Origin: Lentisphaera sp.
Lineage (GTDB): Bacteria > Verrucomicrobiota > Lentisphaeria > Victivallales > GWF2-50-93
DNA: 20,684 nucleotides
Direction: 5' to 3'
Assembly (NCBI GenBank): GCA_020721745.1
Contig: DYMC01000017.1
Span: 1-20,684, forward strand
This document shows, in pieces, positions 16,141 through 20,684 of this stretch. Within the stretch, counting starts at the first letter, position 1. Each line of letters begins with the position of its first letter. The position numbers and the translations under genes were made by a program. Under the pieces are notes generated by a model, which saw only the letters and a list, made by a program, of their open reading frames with translations, was not told the origin of the DNA and searched no databases.

Positions 16141-17295
16141 TTACCTAAGTTTGTGCTCGTCGCCGACGTATATGATGTATGAGAACTTTATTTCGACGTT
16201 CAGCTTGTCGTTCGTGCCCAGTATTTTTACGGCTGGCGTATCGGCCGTTTTCGTTTCCGTGCGCCTTGAATTTGGTGGTGTCGAGGCTGTCGTAGCGGTT
16301 GCCGCCACGTTTTTTACCTCGTCGAAGGTCTTTGCGATGGAGACCGAGCGGATCACGTATATCCTGTTGTCTTCGTTTGCCTTCATCAGGTTGTCGAAGA
16401 GTTTCCTGATTGCATCAGCCGAGGCTGTGAGATCGGCCTGGTATGTGAATATGAGATATTGTCCGTCCCTGTTTCCTTCAAGCCCGTTCAGTTTCTTGAG
16501 ATCCCTGATGTTGTCTATTCCGGATGCCTTCATCCTGTAGAGGAGATCCTCAATGAGCTTGTAGTGCTTGATGATGTACGGGATGAAGTCCGCTGGCGGG
16601 AGCTTGTCGGCATCCTCGTAGACTTTGAATATCTTGCTCTTCCTGTCGGTGGTGATTGCGTTACCGGACTGGGTTGACTCGGCGGCGAACCTGAAGAGGT
16701 TCTCCTCCATGTTCTGGGCGTAGACCTTGCATGCGTCAGGGTTGAGGGATCTTGGAACCGAAAGTGCGTCGAGTATCATGGCGTTGAGGTTTGAATCATC
16801 CATGGGTTCGACGGTTCTTGTGCGTGCGATTTCGGCGAAGGCTTTTTTCGCCTTCTGTATTTCCTCCTCGGAATTTCTTTTGGCGAGGAAGTCCCTGAGC
16901 AGCTTCTCCGGATATTCGTTCTTGTTGAAGTTCTTCTTGAAGTAGTCGTTCCATTCCGGGAGAAACTTGGCCTCGGCCTTTTCATCCTTGCAAAGTGACT
17001 TGATGAAGGCATTGAGTGCCGTTGCGTACGGTTTTCCGAAAAGGCGGTTGATTTCGGCCGTTCTTCTGGAGAGAATTTCGGTGTCTTTTTTTATGTTCTC
17101 GAGGTTCTGTTTGACTGGATGCGGTTTCTCCTCGTTGAGCTTCTGTATCTTTGCGTGGAGTTCCTGGAGACTGGCCTGGTAGCCCTTGACCTTGCTCCAT
17201 TCCATGAAGGCGAGAAGTGCGAGGGCGAGGAAGAAGAGCAGGGAGATCGCGAGGATCGCAAACAAGACTATGTTTTTCTTCAGAAAGTCTTTCAT
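16141..17295 (-). CDS. Amuc_1100-like pilus-associated membrane protein (PilO-like architecture)
   Basis: This 384-residue protein has a short basic cytoplasmic start, one TM helix (9-31), a coiled coil (about 33-80), an alpha/beta periplasmic domain and a Ser/Thr/Pro-rich linker (about 331-355) before a final beta segment (LNVEIKFSYIIYVGD). A. muciniphila Amuc_1100, the well-studied TLR2-activating pilus-cluster protein of 317 residues, has the same layout, including the low-complexity linker before the final strand. I infer orthology from layout and gene order, because direct identity looks low by eye. The ATG has no Shine-Dalgarno site and lies 5 nt after the pilM stop, so it is probably translationally coupled. 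A structural role akin to PilO is likely. Whether it is surface-exposed or immune-active is unknown. Confidence 0.75.
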   Translation of the reverse strand: MKDFLKKNIVLFAILAISLLFFLALALLAFMEWSKVKGYQASLQELHAKIQKLNEEKPHPVKQNLENIKKDTEILSRRTAEINRLFGKPYATALNAFIKSLCKDEKAEAKFLPEWNDYFKKNFNKNEYPEKLLRDFLAKRNSEEEIQKAKKAFAEIARTRTVEPMDDSNLNAMILDALSVPRSLNPDACKVYAQNMEENLFRFAAESTQSGNAITTDRKSKIFKVYEDADKLPPADFIPYIIKHYKLIEDLLYRMKASGIDNIRDLKKLNGLEGNRDGQYLIFTYQADLTASADAIRKLFDNLMKANEDNRIYVIRSVSIAKTFDEVKNVAATATTASTPPNSRRTETKTADTPAVKILGTNDKLNVEIKFSYIIYVGDEHKLR

Positions 17296-17300
17296 TGGTT

Positions 17301-19070
17301 CTATAGGTCGAATGAGTTTTTGAGTTTTATCGCCAGCTTGAAGCTTGATATTGCGTCATCGCCCTTTGCAGGGTCGAAGGCGAGTGTCTTTAGATTTTCC
17401 ACTATCTTGTCCTTTTCACAGCCGAATACGGCGGTCTTGGAGAGGTTCTCCTTGAAATCGTCTATTTCCTTCTGCGTCTTGCCTATGAAGTAGCCTTCGA
17501 CCTCCAGCCATTCGAGTTTGCCGGCCGCGACCGCATTCGTCGTGTTGGTTGTCGGCGCCATTCTTCTGAAGAAGGGCATCCTGATTCTGCTGTCTGCCTC
17601 TGGCTGTGTGGTGGCCGTGGTCGAGGAGCTGTCGGGTGCCTTGCCCTGGGCTATCTTTATGAACCACATGTTGTCCGGGGCGCTGGACTGCAGGTCGTTG
17701 AGCAGGTTGGCCCAGTTGGATCTGTCGGCGAGCTTCCTCGCGGCAGCATCATATGCGCCTTTGGCAGCGGTGAGGCGGCTGTAGGCTCCGCGGATTTCGT
17801 TTTGGAGTCGTTCCGTGTTTTCGACCGCCTTCTTGCCGAGATCGAGTAGCCTTTCGTCTCTTAGCGCCTGCATTTTCAAGGACGAGAATATGAGGGCGGA
17901 GCATATGACCAGAGAGGCCGCGCTACCGTAGAAATACGGCGACTTCATCCTTATCTCGTGTTGTTTCTTGATGTTCTGTGGCACGAGGGATATTTCTATC
18001 GGGCAGACAGTCAGGTTTCTGAGCCCGAGGCCTATCACTTCCGAGAACATATGCGCGACTTCCGCCAGCTGCTCCCTGTCTATCGAGTCGGCGAGCGAGA
18101 CGACCTGGAAGGCGTTGAAGTATTCGCAAGGTATCTTGAGTTTCTCCTGGAAGAACCGCGGAGTGAAGGCCATTACGGAGCTTCCGCCGGCGAGGTATAT
18201 CTTCGATGGCTTGTTGCCTTTCTGCTGGGATCTGTAGACGTTGATGGACCTGTTGATCTCCCCATGCAGACGGGTCATGACGTTCCGGACTATCTTTGAG
18301 ATGGTCGCGGCGACTTCGGAATCGGGCTCCTCGTATGCGCCGCCCAAGGCCACGAATCCATGCTTTCTCTTGAGTTCCTCCGCATCCTTGTATGGGATCC
18401 CGAACTCCTTGCTTATCTGCTGTGTGATGCTCTGCCCGGCGATTGGGATGGTTCTCACGAAGAACCTGCCGCTGTCTATGAAGACGAGGGAGGAGCATTT
18501 CGACCCTATGTTGAGCAGCATGACGCAGTCCTGGCCTCCTATCTCGTTGGCCCTTGCCGCGTTGTAGCAGGATATTGGGGCGATGTCAACCACCGCTATC
18601 TGGAATCCGAAGCCCTCGATGGCGGCGGTTATCTCCTCGATGTAGTCGTTCTTGGCCACGACGAACATGGCTTCGATCTCGGTGTCGGCCCCCGCCTCGC
18701 TGATGAGCTGGTAGTCCCATACGACCTCGTTGATGGGGAAGGGGACGTTCTGTTTCGCCTCGAACTCGACGACCTGTCTGACCCTGTCCTCTTGTCCGCC
18801 GATCGGGGGAAGTTTCGCGAAGCGGATGAAGGTGGACTGGCCGGTGATGGAGATGATGGCCTTCTTCGCGTTGAACTTATTCTCGCTGAAGACGGCGTTG
18901 AGCGCCCCTTTGACAGCAGGCAGCACTTCCTCTTCCTTGAGTTCTCCTCCGAATTCCCTGAAAATGAATTTTTCGAGGACCAGCTTTCCGCTTGGCGGAT
19001 AGCTGAACTCAGCGACCTTGAGGCTTTCGCTTCCTATGTCTACAGCCAGGAGGAAATCTGTCTTAGCCAT
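17301..19070 (-). CDS. pilM: PilM-PilN fusion, type IV pilus assembly
   Basis: Residues 1 to about 350 are a PilM/FtsA-like actin-fold ATPase: phosphate-1 motif VDIGSESLK (10-18), the PilM signature FAKLPPI and VEFEAKQNVPFP (101-112), phosphate-2 LNIGSKCSS (186-194) and adenosine motif IYLAGGSSVM (291-300). After a short link comes ISLVPQNIKKQ (360-370), which resembles the PilN N-terminal INLLP motif that docks into PilM. Then come a TM helix (about 379-399), a coiled coil (400-450) and a periplasmic PilN-like domain to residue 589, with a Ser/Thr-rich insert (about 479-492). So the cytoplasmic PilM and membrane PilN parts are one chain. The ATG has AAAGGG about 11 nt upstream. It lies 18 nt after the Amuc_1102-like gene and 5 nt before the Amuc_1100-like gene. 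Confidence 0.93.
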   Translation of the reverse strand: MAKTDFLLAVDIGSESLKVAEFSYPPSGKLVLEKFIFREFGGELKEEEVLPAVKGALNAVFSENKFNAKKAIISITGQSTFIRFAKLPPIGGQEDRVRQVVEFEAKQNVPFPINEVVWDYQLISEAGADTEIEAMFVVAKNDYIEEITAAIEGFGFQIAVVDIAPISCYNAARANEIGGQDCVMLLNIGSKCSSLVFIDSGRFFVRTIPIAGQSITQQISKEFGIPYKDAEELKRKHGFVALGGAYEEPDSEVAATISKIVRNVMTRLHGEINRSINVYRSQQKGNKPSKIYLAGGSSVMAFTPRFFQEKLKIPCEYFNAFQVVSLADSIDREQLAEVAHMFSEVIGLGLRNLTVCPIEISLVPQNIKKQHEIRMKSPYFYGSAASLVICSALIFSSLKMQALRDERLLDLGKKAVENTERLQNEIRGAYSRLTAAKGAYDAAARKLADRSNWANLLNDLQSSAPDNMWFIKIAQGKAPDSSSTTATTQPEADSRIRMPFFRRMAPTTNTTNAVAAGKLEWLEVEGYFIGKTQKEIDDFKENLSKTAVFGCEKDKIVENLKTLAFDPAKGDDAISSFKLAIKLKNSFDL

Positions 19071-19088
19071 GGTGCCGATGTCCCTTTG

Positions 19089-19790
19089 TTAGTCTTCTGA
19101 TCGCGTATTGATCTTCAGTAGCTCGTAGTAGTCGAAGTTCAAATGCGCCCAAGGTGTCTTGTCCGCGGAATAGATGCCGTTGCGGACTCTGTCGAGGTCG
19201 GGCAGGAGGGCGACAGCCTGGAAGCGTTTGAGGACTTCGGCCTCGGTCTTTCCGCGCGGGACGTTGTATCCGATTCCGATCAGCGCATCATTGCGTTTGA
19301 AGGTCACTCTTATTTCGAGCTTCTTCACATCGGCGGAGGAGAATTTCTGGGAGGGAGCCCATCTTTTGAGGATATGTGATGGGACGAACATGGCAATATG
19401 GTGTTCCTTGCCGTCCTGTGCGAAGGCCCAGTAGTCGGCCTTCCCGGTCAGAAGCGCATATTGCTTCTGGGGGTGGCCGGTGGGCAGGATGATCTCCACG
19501 TCCACCCGAACGTCATCAAGATATTCGAAATAGTCCTTGCCGAGCTTGGTGTTCTTCAGGGGAACCATGAAATTTATGTTCAGCATCATCCACTTGCTGG
19601 TTGACCCGCGGGTCTCCACGTTGCTGGTCTTTATGTCCGCCGTGTCGACGATCTCCGGTTTGATGGATACTTCGGTGATCGGTCTCTGGGAGACCTGCCC
19701 TTCCACATTGGCGGAAGCGAGGGAGAGGAAAAGAAGAGCAGCGAGCATGGCGAGGGGGACAGTGCGGTGGACATTTTTTATTGCATTCAT
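19089..19790 (-). CDS. Exported protein at the Amuc_1102 position (predicted beta-sandwich)
   Basis: This 233-residue protein has a clear signal peptide (cleavage likely after LASA, residue 27), then a soluble domain with alternating beta-strand pattern (WMMLNINFMVPL, VRVDVEIILPTG, KLEIRVTFKRND). It has no further TM segment and no lipobox. It is the first gene of the operon, with AGGTGA 7 nt before the ATG. In A. muciniphila the gene next to pilM (Amuc_1102) encodes a secreted protein reported, as I recall, to have an immunoglobulin-like fold related to archaeal pilus proteins. Length, export and position agree with that, but I see no diagnostic motif, so homology is inferred. It could be a pilus-surface or periplasmic accessory subunit. 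Confidence 0.75.
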   Translation of the reverse strand: MNAIKNVHRTVPLAMLAALLFLSLASANVEGQVSQRPITEVSIKPEIVDTADIKTSNVETRGSTSKWMMLNINFMVPLKNTKLGKDYFEYLDDVRVDVEIILPTGHPQKQYALLTGKADYWAFAQDGKEHHIAMFVPSHILKRWAPSQKFSSADVKKLEIRVTFKRNDALIGIGYNVPRGKTEAEVLKRFQAVALLPDLDRVRNGIYSADKTPWAHLNFDYYELLKINTRSED

Positions 19791-19803
19791 GGCGCGATCA
19801 CCT

Positions 19804-19831
19804 TTGAAATTTTAAATTACGATCCTATAAT
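19804..19831 (+). promoter_or_regulatory. Predicted promoter of the GT2 glycosyltransferase gene
   Basis: TTGAAA (19804-19809) and a perfect TATAAT (19826-19831), 16 nt apart, point toward the glycosyltransferase gene. The start point would be near 19838 with a leader of about 64 nt. The -35 begins right beside the operon's Shine-Dalgarno site (19798-19803). An AT-rich stretch (19862-19890) follows within the leader. Confidence 0.6.
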
Positions 19832-19856
19832 CTGCTGCCCGATCGGATTTTTTCAA
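19824..19856 (-). promoter_or_regulatory. Predicted promoter of the pilus-type operon
   Basis: On the minus strand, TTGAAA (19856-19851; 5 of 6) is followed after 18 nt by GATTAT (19832-19827; 4 of 6), about 36 nt upstream of the start at 19790. The -10 overlaps the opposing promoter's -10 by five bases. This is a consensus match only. Confidence 0.4.
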
Positions 19857-19901
19857 ACGTCATTTAAAAAAAAATCATAAAATTCATAAAGGGGCTGCGT
19901 T

Positions 19902-20609
19902 GTGGGGAAAAACAATACTTGGCTCGTCTTTCCATGTCATGAGGAGTCCAGCCTTGTGCTGAACGGAATAATACGCGGACTGGGAGGCTGCCCCGCAAGA
20001 GTCCTGGTGGTGGACGACTTCTCCACGCCGCCGTATTCTCCCGGGAACGAATCGGTCACGGTCATAAGGAACTCCGCACGGCTGGGCAAAGGCGCCTCGA
20101 TACTCAAAGCTCTGGAGCATATCTCCGGAACCGTGGACGGCCATGATGCGGCCGTCGTCACGGCGGATGCCGACGGACAGCACAGCGTGGAGGACATACT
20201 CAGGGTTCTGGAGAGGTGGCGGCAGGTCGGGGGAACCAGGACCATCGTCAGCGGGAGCAGGGATTTCTCCCTGGGCTCGCCGCCGTTGTCGAGCAGGCTG
20301 GGAAGGCTGTTTTCCTCCGCGCTGGTCCGCATCGAGACGGGATCATACTTCCCCGACACGCAGAACGGCCTGCGCGCGTATCCTCTCGGATTCTTCGGTG
20401 AAGCCGGAATACGTTCGCGCGGCTTTGGCTTCGAGACAGAAACGCTTGTGTCGGCGATGAGGCTCGGATACGACATCGAGTTTGTCCCCATAGGAACCAT
20501 ATACCCCTCCGGCAGGAAGTCTCGTTTCAGGAAGCTTGCCGACACGTTCTGGATAAGCATGCTGCATGCCAGGCTCCTGTTCTGGCGTGGTTTGCGGAAG
20601 CGCGGATGA
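19902..20609 (+). CDS. Glycosyltransferase family 2, dolichyl-phosphate-mannose-synthase-like
   Basis: This 235-residue protein is a GT-A fold transferase that moves a sugar from a nucleotide-sugar donor, probably to a lipid or polysaccharide acceptor. Motifs are LVFPCHEE (8-15), LVVDDFS (35-41), the DxD-type DADGQH (89-94; Asp89, Asp91) that binds metal and donor, and DTQNGLRAY (152-160) with GFGFETE (174-180) as the acceptor and catalytic region. There is no TM segment; the C-terminal basic-aromatic helix (FWISMLHARLLFWRGLRKR) may be a membrane contact. The GTG at 19902 is chosen because GGGG lies 7 nt upstream and the fold starts at once; no ATG is available before residue 186. Its stop overlaps a possible next start (ATGA), but that frame closes after 15 codons. 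Confidence 0.9.
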   Translation: MGKNNTWLVFPCHEESSLVLNGIIRGLGGCPARVLVVDDFSTPPYSPGNESVTVIRNSARLGKGASILKALEHISGTVDGHDAAVVTADADGQHSVEDILRVLERWRQVGGTRTIVSGSRDFSLGSPPLSSRLGRLFSSALVRIETGSYFPDTQNGLRAYPLGFFGEAGIRSRGFGFETETLVSAMRLGYDIEFVPIGTIYPSGRKSRFRKLADTFWISMLHARLLFWRGLRKRG

Positions 20610-20684
20610 AGTCTTGGTGCGCGGTGTGGTCACTGGACGGGGCGCCGAGGTAGGAGCTCGGTGAATATTTACGCGCTGATCTAG
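20610..20684 (+). other. Window end without a supported gene
   Basis: Two start-like sites are seen. The first is an ATG at 20606 overlapping the glycosyltransferase stop, closed by TAG at 20651. The second is GTG at 20661 with TAGGAG 4 nt before it, closed by TAG at 20682-20684, the last three bases. The second product would start VNIYALI. Neither can be called a gene here. Confidence 0.3.

Larger units (their letters stand above)
9378..19790 (-). other. Amuc_1098-1102-like envelope assembly operon with two secretins
   Basis: Six minus-strand genes follow each other with gaps of 18, 5, 15, 36 and 34 nt and no terminator between them. They are an exported beta protein, PilM-PilN, an Amuc_1100-like protein, a zinc-ribbon protein, a long secretin and a short secretin. 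The gene set spans cytoplasm, inner membrane, periplasm and outer membrane. PilB/PilT ATPases, PilC, pilins and PilD are absent from the window. The run continues without a break (5 and 2 nt) into the dehydrogenase and murF. Confidence 0.85.

Overview
This 20.7 kb window looks like chromosomal DNA of a PVC-superphylum bacterium (Verrucomicrobiota or Lentisphaerota; lineage is inferred from gene content, not proven). The main reason is an uninterrupted minus-strand block (19790 down to 9378). Its gene order (secreted Ig-like candidate, PilM, small TM/coiled-coil protein, TM protein, secretin) matches, as I recall it, the Akkermansia muciniphila Amuc_1102-1101-1100-1099-1098 pilus-type locus. 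No phage, IS, CRISPR, tRNA or rRNA is visible. Fourteen protein genes fill almost the whole window.

Layout. (1) 149-2820, plus strand: a CstA-family transporter overlapping (ATGA) a NodB-type polysaccharide deacetylase, behind a near-consensus promoter at 39-67. (2) 2859-4217, minus strand: bioA, with its own promoter candidate. (3) 4466-4744, plus strand: a 92-residue RRM RNA-binding protein with an AT-tract promoter, a leader holding a two-codon mini-ORF, and a strong intrinsic terminator. (4) 4799-19790, minus strand: nine genes with gaps of 2-63 nt. In transcription order they are an Amuc_1102-like exported protein, a PilM-PilN fusion, an Amuc_1100-like protein, an Amuc_1099-position protein with a zinc ribbon and calcium-type loops, a 1024-residue secretin, a second 798-residue secretin, a sorbose-1-phosphate-reductase-like dehydrogenase, MurF, and a fused homocysteine methyltransferase/MTHFR. 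(5) 19902-20609, plus strand: a GT2 glycosyltransferase divergent from the pilus block. The two promoters appear to share overlapping -10 hexamers.

How it fits together. PilM-PilN (cytoplasm and inner membrane), the two single-TM coiled-coil/zinc-ribbon proteins (periplasm) and the secretins (outer membrane) look like the alignment and pore parts of a type IV pilus or type II secretion-like envelope machine. No motor ATPase, PilC, pilin or prepilin peptidase is in the window. The most interesting features are two consecutive diverged secretins, the zinc-ribbon/Ca-loop protein with a fresh 36-bp tandem duplication at its C-terminus, and the tight run-on of the assembly operon into MurF and metabolic genes.
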